Shown piece after piece: positions 32,957 to 42,567 of a DNA stretch of 64,000 nucleotides. Where the stretch lies: the NCBI RefSeq assembly GCF_013387495.1, contig NZ_JABZEE010000052.1, positions 20,816-84,815 on the forward strand, in the 5' to 3' direction. Source of the stretch: Streptomyces sp. PKU-EA00015. GTDB lineage: Bacteria; Actinomycetota; Actinomycetes; Streptomycetales; Streptomycetaceae. The position numbers and the translations under genes are program-made. The notes under the pieces were generated by a model. It had not been told where the DNA came from. It was given only the letters and a program-made list of their open reading frames with translations, and searched no databases. Positions within the stretch are counted from its first letter, which is position 1. Each line of letters starts with the position of its first letter.

Positions 32957-34009
32957 ATGACCGTCGACACGACGGCACGCACTTACATGATCACCGGGCC
33001 GGAACCCGAGTTGTGGTACCGCGATCTCATCAGCTGCCTGCAGTCCACCTTCGGCTCGGTGCTGGCACGGGCGGGCGCCGATCCGCTGGCCGTGCTCGGC
33101 GCGGGCTGGCGGTTCCTGCACCTGCCGGGCGACGTCAGGTCCGAGGAGTTCTACTACCCCTGCCTCGCCGACGAGTCCGGCGTCACCGACCTCGGTGCCG
33201 CGCTGGCGCCCCACCACGAGCTGCACGCGCGCTGGTGGCAACCTGCCGACGACAACGACGTCTGGCGGGAGGTGCGCGAGACGCTGGACGACGACCGGTT
33301 GGTCATCGCCGCCGTGGACAACTTCCACCTGCCGTTCCGGCCCGCGTACGGAGACGTGCACGCCGCACACCTGGTGATCGTCCACGGACTGGACGAGACG
33401 CGCGGGGTGGTGCATGTCTCGGACGCGATGCCGCCCGCGTTCCACGGTGCCGTCCCGATCGAGGACTTCCTGCGGAGCTGGGGCTCGGCGAACCCGTCCG
33501 ACGTCCAGGACGCGTTCTTCAGCGACTCACGGATCGGCCGGCGCTGTCTCGACGTCCGCCTCGACGCCCCGCCCGAGCCCTTGACGCCCGAACGGCTCGG
33601 CGAGTTCCTGCGCACCGACGTCGACGGCTTCACCGTGGCCACCTCGGCTCGTACCGGTCTCGCCGGATACGACGAGTTCGCCGCGGAACTCCTCGACCGG
33701 TGCCGGGCCGCAGACGCCGGCGCACTGCGCGAGCTGTACCCCTTCGGCTGGGGCATGCAGGCGCAGGCGTCACTGCACGGTGAGCTCCTGCGCCGCTGCG
33801 GTCGCCGATGGGACGATCCGGTGCTCGCTGGAGCCGGACGAGCGGTCGAGTGCGTCGCACACGCCTGGACCGGCCTGCGCTTCACCGGCGCGCACGGGCT
33901 CACGGACCCGCGCGCCGCCGCACCCGACATCGCGCGCCACGTCACGCGGCTGCGCGGCGCGTACGCCCTCGCGATCGATGCCGTCGGCGCGGCGGCGGTC
34001 CGGCTGTGA
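32957..34009 (+). CDS. BtrH-like/unknown protein; candidate large subunit of an aziridine-forming enzyme (AziU3/Vzb10-11 type)
   Basis: Predicted 350-aa protein. The N-terminal half looks like a papain-like BtrH-type domain: a cysteine in LISCLQSTFGSVL near residue 27, and AHLVIVHGLDETRGVVHVSDAMPP near residue 140. The C-terminal half is alpha-helical with no recognised motifs. BtrH is an acyltransferase of butirosin biosynthesis, but the carrier and aminoglycoside context of BtrH is absent here. Its tight pairing with the preceding beta-rich protein and the downstream LysW-pathway genes instead recalls AziU3/U2, which catalyse an SN2-like displacement of sulfate to form the 1-azabicyclo[3.1.0]hexane. 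The fold remark is by eye and the function is inferred from context. Confidence 0.6.
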   Translation: MTVDTTARTYMITGPEPELWYRDLISCLQSTFGSVLARAGADPLAVLGAGWRFLHLPGDVRSEEFYYPCLADESGVTDLGAALAPHHELHARWWQPADDNDVWREVRETLDDDRLVIAAVDNFHLPFRPAYGDVHAAHLVIVHGLDETRGVVHVSDAMPPAFHGAVPIEDFLRSWGSANPSDVQDAFFSDSRIGRRCLDVRLDAPPEPLTPERLGEFLRTDVDGFTVATSARTGLAGYDEFAAELLDRCRAADAGALRELYPFGWGMQAQASLHGELLRRCGRRWDDPVLAGAGRAVECVAHAWTGLRFTGAHGLTDPRAAAPDIARHVTRLRGAYALAIDAVGAAAVRL

Positions 34010-34052
34010 CCGCGTACGCATCGATCACCGTGAACCTGTGGAGTGGAGAGTG

Positions 34053-35348
34053 ATGAGCAAGCTGGCAGCGCTCGGCGGCACCGTGACCGTGCCGACGGAC
34101 CGGCGTCACGTGCCGTGGCCCCTGGTGCAGGACGAGGACCGCAAGGCGGTTCTGGACGCGCTCGACGGGGCGAGACTGGTGTCCGACACGGACGGCGTGA
34201 ACCCGGTGTCCGCTCTGGAGGAGGGGTGGGCCCGTCGCTTCGGTTTCGAGCACTGCGTCGCGGTGTCCAACGGCACCGCGGCGCTGTCCCTCGCGCTGGC
34301 CGCGCTCGGTGTCGGACCGGGGGACGAGGTGATCGTGCCCGCACTCAGTTTCATCGCCACCGGGCTCGCACCGGTGCACCAGATGGCCGCTCCCGTGTTC
34401 GCCGACATCGACCCGGTCACCTTCAACATCGACCCGGACGACGTGGAGCGCCGGATCACGGCCCGGACCAAGGCGATCATCCCCGTGCACCTGCACGGCG
34501 CGCCCGCCGACATGGACCGCATCACCGAGATCGCGCGTAAGCACGGCATCGCGGTGATCGAGGATGCCGCACAGGCTCCCGGCGCGACCCACCGCGGTCG
34601 ACCGGTCGGCGGGATCGGTGACGCCGGCGCCTTCAGCCTCCAGGTCAGCAAGAACATACCGACCTGCGGTGAAGGCGGCCTGCTGGTGACCCGCGACGCG
34701 GAACTGGCCGAGGCGATGCGCCGCGGCAGGCAGTTCGGCGAGGTGATCGAAGCCGGTCGGGAACGCGACTACATCTCGTACGGCCTGGGCTGGAATCACA
34801 AGATGAACGCTCTCCAAGCCGCGTTCACCATCGCGCAGCTCGACCGGTATGAGGAGTACGAGCGTGCGCGGCAGCACAACGTCACCGAGTTCCTCGCCCG
34901 GCTCGCACAGCTCCCCGGTCTGCGAGTGCCGACCGCGCTGCCGGACACCACCCACGCCTGGCACATCCTGCGGTTCCGGTTCGACCCGGCCGCGTTCGGT
35001 CTGGACGGGGTGCGGCCGGAGGCACTGCGCGGGACTCTGCGGCGGCTGCTGCGCGCCGAGGGTGTGCCGATGTCGCAGTACCAGCTCATGCCGCTGCCCG
35101 ACCAGAAGGTGTTCGTGGACCGCGCCGGCTTCGGCTCGGGCTACCCGTGGTCCGTCACCGGCGCGCCCGGAACCGTCGCCGGTGAGGACTACCCGGTCAC
35201 CCGCGCGGTCATCGCCGACTCCCTGACCCTGCAAAAGCGCCACCTCCATCCAGGAGCGGGCGAACTGCTCGGCCTGTACGCGGACGCCTTCGAGAAGGTG
35301 TGGGCGAACCGCGACATGGTGGCCACGTTCGCGAAGGCGGCTTCATGA
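34053..35348 (+). CDS. DegT/DnrJ/EryC1-family PLP aminotransferase
   Basis: Predicted 431-aa aminotransferase. FEHCVAVSNGTAALSLALAALGVGPGDEVIVPA is the cofactor phosphate site, VIEDAAQAPGATHRGRPVGGIGDAGAFSLQVSKNIPTCGEGGLL contains the pyridine-binding Asp and the Schiff-base lysine, and NHKMNALQAAF completes the family pattern. In the vazabitide pathway an aminotransferase installs the second amino group on the carrier-bound C7 ketose-like intermediate after transketolase elongation. Here it lies immediately before the split transketolase genes, with the stop overlapping the next start. ATG at 34053 follows GGAGAG. Confidence 0.92.
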   Translation: MSKLAALGGTVTVPTDRRHVPWPLVQDEDRKAVLDALDGARLVSDTDGVNPVSALEEGWARRFGFEHCVAVSNGTAALSLALAALGVGPGDEVIVPALSFIATGLAPVHQMAAPVFADIDPVTFNIDPDDVERRITARTKAIIPVHLHGAPADMDRITEIARKHGIAVIEDAAQAPGATHRGRPVGGIGDAGAFSLQVSKNIPTCGEGGLLVTRDAELAEAMRRGRQFGEVIEAGRERDYISYGLGWNHKMNALQAAFTIAQLDRYEEYERARQHNVTEFLARLAQLPGLRVPTALPDTTHAWHILRFRFDPAAFGLDGVRPEALRGTLRRLLRAEGVPMSQYQLMPLPDQKVFVDRAGFGSGYPWSVTGAPGTVAGEDYPVTRAVIADSLTLQKRHLHPGAGELLGLYADAFEKVWANRDMVATFAKAAS

Positions 35349-36187
35349 ACGCGACCCCGGTCCTGGAGCGGACCTCTTTGGACGCGGTTGCCGCACGCAT
35401 CCGCTCGCACGTCGTCGACATGTGCGCGGGACCCGAAGGCGGGCATCTCGGCGGCGCGCTCTCCTGCGCGGACGTACTGGCGGCGCTGTACTTCTCGGTG
35501 CTGAACGTGGACCCGCGGCGTCCGGACGACCCGGATCGCGATCGCTTCCTGCTCAGCAAGGGCCACGCCGCCGTCGGCCTCTACGCGACGCTCGCCGAAC
35601 GCGGCTTCTTCCCGGTCGAGGAGCTTGCCGGGTACGGACGCCCGGGCAGCAGGCTGATGGGCCATCCGGTTCGCGCGGTGCCCGGCGTGGAGCTGCCGAC
35701 CGGATCGCTCGGCCACGGACTCGCGCTGGGCTGCGGTTTCGCGCTGGCCGCCCGGTACGCCGGCCGCCCCGCGCGCAGCTTCGTCCTGCTCGGCGACGGC
35801 GAGCTCCAGGAAGGCTCGGTGTGGGAGGCGGCCATCGCGGCAGTGTCGCTGCGCCTCGACCGGCTGGTCGCCGTAGTGGACCGCAACGGACTGCAGCTGA
35901 CCGGCCCCACCGACGGCATCGCGCCGATGGAACCGCTGGCCGACCGCTGGCGCGGCTTCGGCTGGGCGGTCCGCGAGGTCGACGGGCACGACCCCGACGA
36001 GCTGGCGGTGCACCTCGGCGCCGCGCCCTGGGAGCCGGGCAGGCCGAGTGTGCTGATCGCCCGGACGGTCAAGGGCCAGGGGCTGCCGTTCCTCGCCGGC
36101 CGCAGTGTCAGCCACTACGTGACGCTGTCGCCGCGCAACCACGCACGGGCGGTCCGAGGACTGCGAGCCGCGGAGGACGCCACATGA
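35345..36187 (+). CDS. transketolase N-terminal (ThDP pyrophosphate-binding) subunit
   Basis: Predicted 280-aa half-transketolase. SKGHAAVGLYATLAERGFF, the GDGELQEGSVWEAAIAA thiamine diphosphate motif (GDG with a distal Asn in VVDRNGLQLTG) and GGHLGGALSCADVLAALYF are all present. Split transketolases are common in secondary metabolism. This one, with its partner, should transfer a C2 ketol unit to the aldehyde of LysW-gamma-glutamate semialdehyde, extending it to C7. Starts and stops overlap on both sides (ATGA). Confidence 0.93.
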   Translation: MNATPVLERTSLDAVAARIRSHVVDMCAGPEGGHLGGALSCADVLAALYFSVLNVDPRRPDDPDRDRFLLSKGHAAVGLYATLAERGFFPVEELAGYGRPGSRLMGHPVRAVPGVELPTGSLGHGLALGCGFALAARYAGRPARSFVLLGDGELQEGSVWEAAIAAVSLRLDRLVAVVDRNGLQLTGPTDGIAPMEPLADRWRGFGWAVREVDGHDPDELAVHLGAAPWEPGRPSVLIARTVKGQGLPFLAGRSVSHYVTLSPRNHARAVRGLRAAEDAT

Positions 36188-37152
36188 GCCGTGCGACACG
36201 GGAGGCGTACCGGGACAGCCTGCTTCCGCTCCTGAAGCGGCATCCCGAACTGATGTGCCTGGACTCCGACACCGGTCTGTTCAGCGCCGAGTTCGCCGCG
36301 GCGGCCGGCGACCAGTACCTCAATCTCGGCATCGCCGAACACAACCTGATGGGCATGGCCGCGGGGATGGCCGCGTGCGGACGCGTCCCGTTCGTCAACA
36401 CGATGGCTGCCTTCGCAACCTCCCGGGCTCTGGAGGCGATCAAGATCGACATCGCCTACAACCGGTTGCCGGTCCGCATCATGGCCACCCACGGCGGCCT
36501 CGCGGCGGGTCATCTGGGTCCGACGCACCAGGCACTGGAAGATCTCGCGGTGATGCGGGTGCTGCCCTCGATGACCGTGGTGGTGCCCGCCGACGCGGCC
36601 GCCACGGAGGCGTTCGTCGAACAGAGTCTGAACCTGCCCGGACCGCTCTACGTCCGGCTCGGCCGCAAACCGACCCCCGAACTGTCGGCTGCCCCGCCAC
36701 CGGTCATCGGGCAGGCGCAGACGCTGCGGGAGGGCGGTGACGTGGTGCTCGCCTGCTGCGGCCCGTACCCGGTGCTCGCCTGTCTGACCGCGGCGGACGT
36801 CCTCGCCCGACAGGGGATCGAGGCCACGGTCCTCAACGTGCACACTCTGCGGCCGTTCGACACGCAGACGCTGGTGGCCGCGGCCCGGCCGGTCCAGGTC
36901 GTCGTGACGCTGGAGGAGCACTGGCGCGGCGGCGGTCTCGGCGGCGTGGTGGCCGAGACCTTGGCGGAGGAGGCGCCCACTCGGGTGCTGAGGCTGGGCA
37001 TGCCGGATCAGTTCGTCGACGAGGTGGGCAACCAGGAACATCTCGTCGCGCATTACGAGCTCACCGCGGAGCGGGTCGTGAGGGCGGTTCGTGCCGCCCT
37101 CGACACCGCGGCCCGCCCCGCAAAGACCGATCGGAAGGAACTCATCTCATGA
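36184..37152 (+). CDS. transketolase C-terminal (pyrimidine-binding) subunit
   Basis: Predicted 322-aa partner of the preceding gene. NLGIAEHNLMGMAAGMAACGRVPFVNTMAAF contains the conserved glutamate that activates thiamine diphosphate, IMATHGGLAAGHLGPTHQALEDLAVMRVLPSMTVVVPAD is the core of the pyrimidine domain, and the C-terminal third is the transketolase_C fold (TLEEHWRGGGLGGVV). The stop overlaps the LysW start by four bases. That coupling supports the idea that the enzyme works on a substrate carried by LysW. Confidence 0.93.
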   Translation: MSRATREAYRDSLLPLLKRHPELMCLDSDTGLFSAEFAAAAGDQYLNLGIAEHNLMGMAAGMAACGRVPFVNTMAAFATSRALEAIKIDIAYNRLPVRIMATHGGLAAGHLGPTHQALEDLAVMRVLPSMTVVVPADAAATEAFVEQSLNLPGPLYVRLGRKPTPELSAAPPPVIGQAQTLREGGDVVLACCGPYPVLACLTAADVLARQGIEATVLNVHTLRPFDTQTLVAAARPVQVVVTLEEHWRGGGLGGVVAETLAEEAPTRVLRLGMPDQFVDEVGNQEHLVAHYELTAERVVRAVRAALDTAARPAKTDRKELIS

Positions 37153-37328
37153 TCACGACCACTGCACAGGCCTGCCCGAGCTGCGAGGAGCCGGTACAGA
37201 TCGGCCCATCCGTGCGGCTCAACGAGATTCTGGAGTGCGCGGGCTGCCGCAGCGAACTGGAGATCGTGGCGCTGAGCCCCCTCGTGCTCGCCCTCGCGCC
37301 CGAGGTCGAAGAGGACTGGGGGGAGTGA
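37149..37328 (+). CDS. lysW: LysW-type amino-group carrier protein
   Basis: Short 59-aa protein starting at the ATG that overlaps the transketolase stop. The N-terminal zinc ribbon has CPSCEE and CAGCRS, the body contains the usual VRLNEILECAGC and LEIVAL segments, and it ends in the diagnostic EEDWGE. The side-chain carboxylate of the terminal glutamate is the attachment point for the amino group of the substrate. LysX, LysZ, LysY, the split transketolase, aminotransferase and LysK all act on or around it. It is the signature gene of the pathway and easily missed because of its size. Confidence 0.93.
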   Translation: MITTTAQACPSCEEPVQIGPSVRLNEILECAGCRSELEIVALSPLVLALAPEVEEDWGE

Positions 37329-37437
37329 CGACCGAAGACAGGTTCGAACCCGTCAGGCGCACCTGTCCCGAGGCCAGGCGATGGCTGCCGGGGACTTTGC
37401 CGCTCACGCTTCACCTTGAAGTACCCATGGAGTACCG

Positions 37438-38169
37438 ATGATCACTGCAAAGCTGACCAGCGACGTCGCGCTCGCCGCAATCAAAGACCTGTCCGACTCC
37501 GGTGCCCATCTCATCCGGCACGACGAGTTCTCTGCCCTCACGGGCGTCCGTCCCGCCGACTGGGCGCGTTTCGCCGAGAACTGGGAGGTCCTCCGGCGCG
37601 ACCCCTACATGGCCGACGGCGGCACCTATCGCTACCGCAGGTACGGCCAGTTCGAGCTCGACATGGAAACCGGTGACCTCACCCAGCTTCCGCACGGTCC
37701 GTACCGCCAGGAGGCAGACGTCAACAAGCTGCACGGCGGCGTCGACCGGGTGTACGAACCGCTCACCGAGGCGTTCGTGGGCGACCCCGTCCTGCGCGAC
37801 GTGCTGGTGGGGCTGGCCGAGATCTTCACCGGTGTCGACGGCACCAAGAAGTGGAACATCAAGGTGACCCCCATCCGGACCACCGCCACGAAGGACGAGG
37901 CCGGCGAGCCCACTCCTGAGGGCCGGCACAAGGACGGCGTCACCTTCATCACGTCACTGATGATCGGTCGCCGCAACGTGACCGGCGGGCAGAGCACGGT
38001 GTACGCGGACGACGGCGATCCACTCGTCACCACCACGCTCCGTGAGCCCGGCGACATCCTGCTCGGTGACGACCGCCGCACCCTCCACGAGGTCACGGCG
38101 GTGCATCCCGAGGACGACGGTGAACCGGGTCGTCGCGACGTCCTGATCATGGCCTACACCGCGCGGTGA
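37438..38169 (+). CDS. 2-oxoglutarate/Fe(II) dioxygenase, amino-acid hydroxylase type (IDO-like)
   Basis: Predicted 243-aa oxygenase resembling the L-isoleucine 4-hydroxylase group. The iron triad is visible as RHKDGVTFITSLMI (His and Asp) and TLHEVTAV (distal His), with an Arg in RRDVLIMAY for 2-oxoglutarate. Members hydroxylate free aliphatic amino acids. Its target could be a side-chain position of Leu, Ile, Val, Thr or a pathway-specific amino acid. It is separated by 109 bases from LysW, which may reflect an internal promoter or simply a looser operon. Confidence 0.85.
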   Translation: MITAKLTSDVALAAIKDLSDSGAHLIRHDEFSALTGVRPADWARFAENWEVLRRDPYMADGGTYRYRRYGQFELDMETGDLTQLPHGPYRQEADVNKLHGGVDRVYEPLTEAFVGDPVLRDVLVGLAEIFTGVDGTKKWNIKVTPIRTTATKDEAGEPTPEGRHKDGVTFITSLMIGRRNVTGGQSTVYADDGDPLVTTTLREPGDILLGDDRRTLHEVTAVHPEDDGEPGRRDVLIMAYTAR

Positions 38170-38366
38170 CCCCCGCCGCGCACGCGGCAGGCCGCCAGGA
38201 CCCGGCCCTTCCGCGGCAGGTCCGACGGTCTGCCCGTGCCGGCCGGGTCCCGCGACGCCGGGCCCACGCGGACGAAGCCCACCGCGGCACACAGGTGAAG
38301 GCGGCCGGGCATCTCACCGCGCCGCGGGCGACGGGTAAGTGAAATACGCAGCGGCAGGGGCCCGAA
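38170..38366. other. non-coding stretch before the leuA promoter
   Basis: About 200 bases between the dioxygenase stop and the promoter element. GC-rich with several short inverted repeats (for example CCGCCGCGCACGCGGC just after the stop) that could terminate the upstream operon. No gene is supported. Confidence 0.4.
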
Positions 38367-38430
38367 GTCGACGCAACGCGTCCCCCCGAATGAACTTGCC
38401 GCAGACGCACCTGGTGGCGACCCGCTCGTA
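38367..38430 (+). promoter_or_regulatory. cluster promoter element, copy 2 (drives leuA operon)
   Basis: GTCGACG, 27 bases, GCAGACGC, 17 bases, TCGTA, with CCCCCCGAATGAA in the spacer. The whole 130-base stretch from here to a GTG at 38498 can be aligned with the 130 bases before the diiron oxygenase GTG at 48886, including a matching GCGGAGG ribosome site. Confidence 0.75.
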
Positions 38431-38497
38431 CCGTGCTCCTACGCGGAGGAACGGACGTGGACGTCCGGTCGATCAGAGGTCCCACTGCGGAGGGCAC

Positions 38498-38602
38498 GTG
38501 CCGGCGAGACCAGGGCGTCCGGATGACGGCGGGAACGCCGGGCAGCGTGACCTGCCCCGCGGTGCGGACAGCCCGCCGCCTCCGAGCTCGCCACCACGGT
38601 GA
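38498..38602 (+). CDS. possible 34-codon leader ORF upstream of leuA
   Basis: A GTG preceded by GCGGAGGGCAC opens a 34-residue frame rich in Pro, Arg and Gly that stops 47 bases before the LeuA ATG. The promoter, leader and ribosome site match those of the AurF-like gene at 48886 almost position for position, but the coding sequence does not. It may be a translated leader peptide, or a vestige left when a duplicated promoter segment was inserted. It does not contain a run of leucine codons, so a classical leucine attenuator is unlikely. Confidence 0.4.
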   Translation: MPARPGRPDDGGNAGQRDLPRGADSPPPPSSPPR

Positions 38603-38649
38603 ACCGCCGACTGGAGAACTGCCGGAAAAGCAACGAGCCAAGGGGATTC

Positions 38650-40376
<1,727 letters not shown>

Positions 40377-40380
<4 letters not shown>

Positions 40381-40928
40381 ACGACCCGATCCCGACGCCG
40401 TACGTCGAAGTCGAACCCGGGCGGTTCCGTGAGGACCCCGGCCTGAGCTACGAGGACTACGTCGTCGGCCATGTCTTCGAGCACCGGCCCGGCCGCACCG
40501 TCACCACGACCGACAACATCTGGAGCTCGCTGCTCTGCCTCAACCAGCACCCCCTCCACATCGACGAGGTGTACGCGTCCGAGACCCCGTTCAAGAAGCT
40601 GCTGGTGTCCAGCCTGGTCACGTTCGGGATCGTGAACGGGATGACGGTCAGGACCATCAGCCAGAAGGGGGTCGCCAACCTCGGCTGGGACAAGGTCCGG
40701 CTCAGCGCACCGGTGTTCGTCGGGGACACGCTCTACGCCGAGACCACGATCGTCTCCAAGCGCCCCTCCGCCACCCGGCCCGGCGAGGGCATCGTCACGG
40801 TCCACACCGTGGGCCGCAACCAGGACGGGGTCAAGGTCGTCGAGTTCGACCGCACCCTCCTGGCCACCATGCGCGACCCGGAGGATCCCGCCGCAGGCGC
40901 CTCGTTCCGAGACAGGAAACGCCCATGA
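40377..40928 (+). CDS. MaoC-like (R)-specific hydratase, mesaconyl-CoA-hydratase type
   Basis: Predicted 183-aa hotdog hydratase. The segment VTTTDNIWSSLLCLNQHPLHID recalls mesaconyl-CoA hydratase/beta-methylmalyl-CoA dehydratase, and the Asp/His hydratase dyad is in it. The GTG at 40377 overlaps the LeuA stop. Together with the CitE-like lyase two genes downstream it reproduces the hydratase-lyase pair that interconverts mesaconyl-CoA, methylmalyl-CoA, glyoxylate and propionyl-CoA. Whether the substrate is CoA- or carrier-bound cannot be read. Confidence 0.85.
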
Positions 40929-41692
40929 CCGATATTCCCGTGATCAGTCTGGCCCAGGCCGAGCAGGGAGACGAGGTGGAGATCGCCGCCGAGATCTTCC
41001 GGGCCTGCACCGAGACCGGATTCCTGATCGTGTGCGACCACGGCATCGACCGGCAGGTCTTCGACAACGCCTACGAACTGGCCCACGACTTCTTCCGGCA
41101 GGCGCCGGAGAGTCCCTGCGCGTACACCGGCAGGAAGGGCAGGCCGGCGAAGCACACCGAGAAGTCGGGCGTGGGACGGCTCGTGCTCGACGGCTCCGAG
41201 CAGCTCCCCTTCCCGGCCGACAAGCGGGGAATTGCACTGCGCGACGCGATGAAGACCTACTTCGCCGCCTGCCGGACCGTCGCCGACCGGGTGACCGGGA
41301 TGCTGACGGTGGCGCTGGGACTGGGCGAGTTCGTCGACGACTCGCTGATCACGCTGTTCACCAAGGACGGCCCAGGGCTGCAGCTGTGCGATCCGGCCGG
41401 CGACTGGATCGACGTGGACGTCCCCGGGAGGGACTGGTTCCTCGTCAGCACCGGCGCGTTCAAGGTGCGCTGGTCGCACGAGGCCCGCCTCTCCGCGCAG
41501 AGGACGGACGAACAGGGGGACCGGCCGAGGCAGTCGATCGCGCTCTTCAAACCGACTCGCGACGACGCCGTCATCGAGTGGTTCCCGACATACACCCAGG
41601 CGCTGCCGGACGCGTATGAGCCGGCCCCCTACGAGAAGTTCTCGCTGGAGAAGCTGAACGCCCTCTTCGGGCGGGAGGAGGTCCGCTCGTGA
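40925..41692 (+). CDS. isopenicillin-N-synthase-like protein lacking the iron-binding triad
   Basis: Predicted 255-aa member of the IPNS/2OG-oxygenase superfamily. The N-terminal non-heme domain (IPVISLAQAEQGD, CTETGFLIVCDHGIDRQVFD) and the core strand GLQLCDPAGDWIDV at about 151-164 are clear, and the 2OG/substrate R-x-S is kept as RQS at 202-204. The block of about 30 residues before GLQL that should carry the HxD iron ligands is missing, and the distal histidine position reads LSAQRTDE. The reading frame is intact with normal codon bias and overlaps both neighbours, so this is not a recent frameshift. It is either a non-catalytic partner or uses different chemistry. Confidence 0.8.
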   Translation: MTDIPVISLAQAEQGDEVEIAAEIFRACTETGFLIVCDHGIDRQVFDNAYELAHDFFRQAPESPCAYTGRKGRPAKHTEKSGVGRLVLDGSEQLPFPADKRGIALRDAMKTYFAACRTVADRVTGMLTVALGLGEFVDDSLITLFTKDGPGLQLCDPAGDWIDVDVPGRDWFLVSTGAFKVRWSHEARLSAQRTDEQGDRPRQSIALFKPTRDDAVIEWFPTYTQALPDAYEPAPYEKFSLEKLNALFGREEVRS

Positions 41693-42537
41693 AGGTTCAC
41701 CCCTGCCTGTTCTACGTCCCCGCCTCGCGCGTCGACAAGCTGCTGAAGCACGTGCCGCGCGAGTCGGTCGCGCTGGTGCTGGACCTCGAGGACTCCGTCC
41801 CGAAGCAGGCGAAGCGCGCCGCCCGTGAGCGGCTCGGCGCAGTCGATCTGACGGGGACGGGTCATGCCGGAGTCTGGGTGCGCATCAACAGCATCGAGAC
41901 GCCGGAGGGTCTGCTCGACATCCAGACGCTCCTCGCGCTCGACGGGCGGATCGGCGGTCTGCCCGTGGAGACGGTGCTGGTGCCGAAGATCTGCGGCGCC
42001 CGCGACGTCTCCATCTACCGGTCGCTGCTGTCCGGCCTGTCCGACCCGCCGGAGATCTGCAGCTTCATCGAGACGGTGGACGCCGTCGAGAACGCCTTCG
42101 AGATCGCGGCGGTCAGCGACGGCCTGTGCTTCGGACAAGCCGACCTGGTGGCCGAGATGTGGGCGCCGGACGAGTCCTACCTGGCCCATGCGCGGGCCCG
42201 GATGTGTGTGGCGGCATCCCGCTACGGCCTGCCGGTGATCGACACGAACTCCTTCGAGCTGTGGGACATGGACGTCGTCCTGGCCCAGAGCGAGGCGGCG
42301 AAACAGTGCGGCTACACCGGCAAGGCGGCCATCCACCCGAAGCAGGTCGACGTCATCGTCGAGACGTTCGGCACCTCACCCGGAGAACTGGACCGCCACT
42401 ACCAGACCATCAAGGACTACGAGGCCGACGAGGCCGGCTTCGCCGTCAGCAAGGACCGGGTGCTCGCGCCGCCCTTCGTCCTGAAAGCCCGGCGCACGAT
42501 CGCGCTGCACAGCGGCATCGCACGTCCCGTCCGCTGA
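41689..42537 (+). CDS. CitE/HpcH-HpaI family aldolase (malyl/citramalyl-CoA lyase-like)
   Basis: Predicted 282-aa TIM-barrel aldolase. LFYVPASR, LVLDLEDSVPKQAK (metal aspartate/glutamate), VWVRINSIETPEG (catalytic Arg) and GKAAIHPKQVDVI fit the malyl-CoA and citramalyl-CoA lyase group. It cleaves or forms 3-hydroxyacyl thioesters from a 2-oxoacid and an acyl-CoA. With the MaoC-like hydratase it should interconvert an unsaturated and a cleaved branched C4-C5 acyl unit. The GTG start overlaps the preceding stop. Confidence 0.87.
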   Translation: MKVHPCLFYVPASRVDKLLKHVPRESVALVLDLEDSVPKQAKRAARERLGAVDLTGTGHAGVWVRINSIETPEGLLDIQTLLALDGRIGGLPVETVLVPKICGARDVSIYRSLLSGLSDPPEICSFIETVDAVENAFEIAAVSDGLCFGQADLVAEMWAPDESYLAHARARMCVAASRYGLPVIDTNSFELWDMDVVLAQSEAAKQCGYTGKAAIHPKQVDVIVETFGTSPGELDRHYQTIKDYEADEAGFAVSKDRVLAPPFVLKARRTIALHSGIARPVR

Positions 42538-42567
42538 ACCGAACACCGCCACCCGAGGAGGAGCACA

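Noticed and set aside
38498..38602. Classical leucine attenuator upstream of leuA
   Set aside because: The leader ORF has no run of leucine codons, and no clear alternative hairpins with a T-tract were found.
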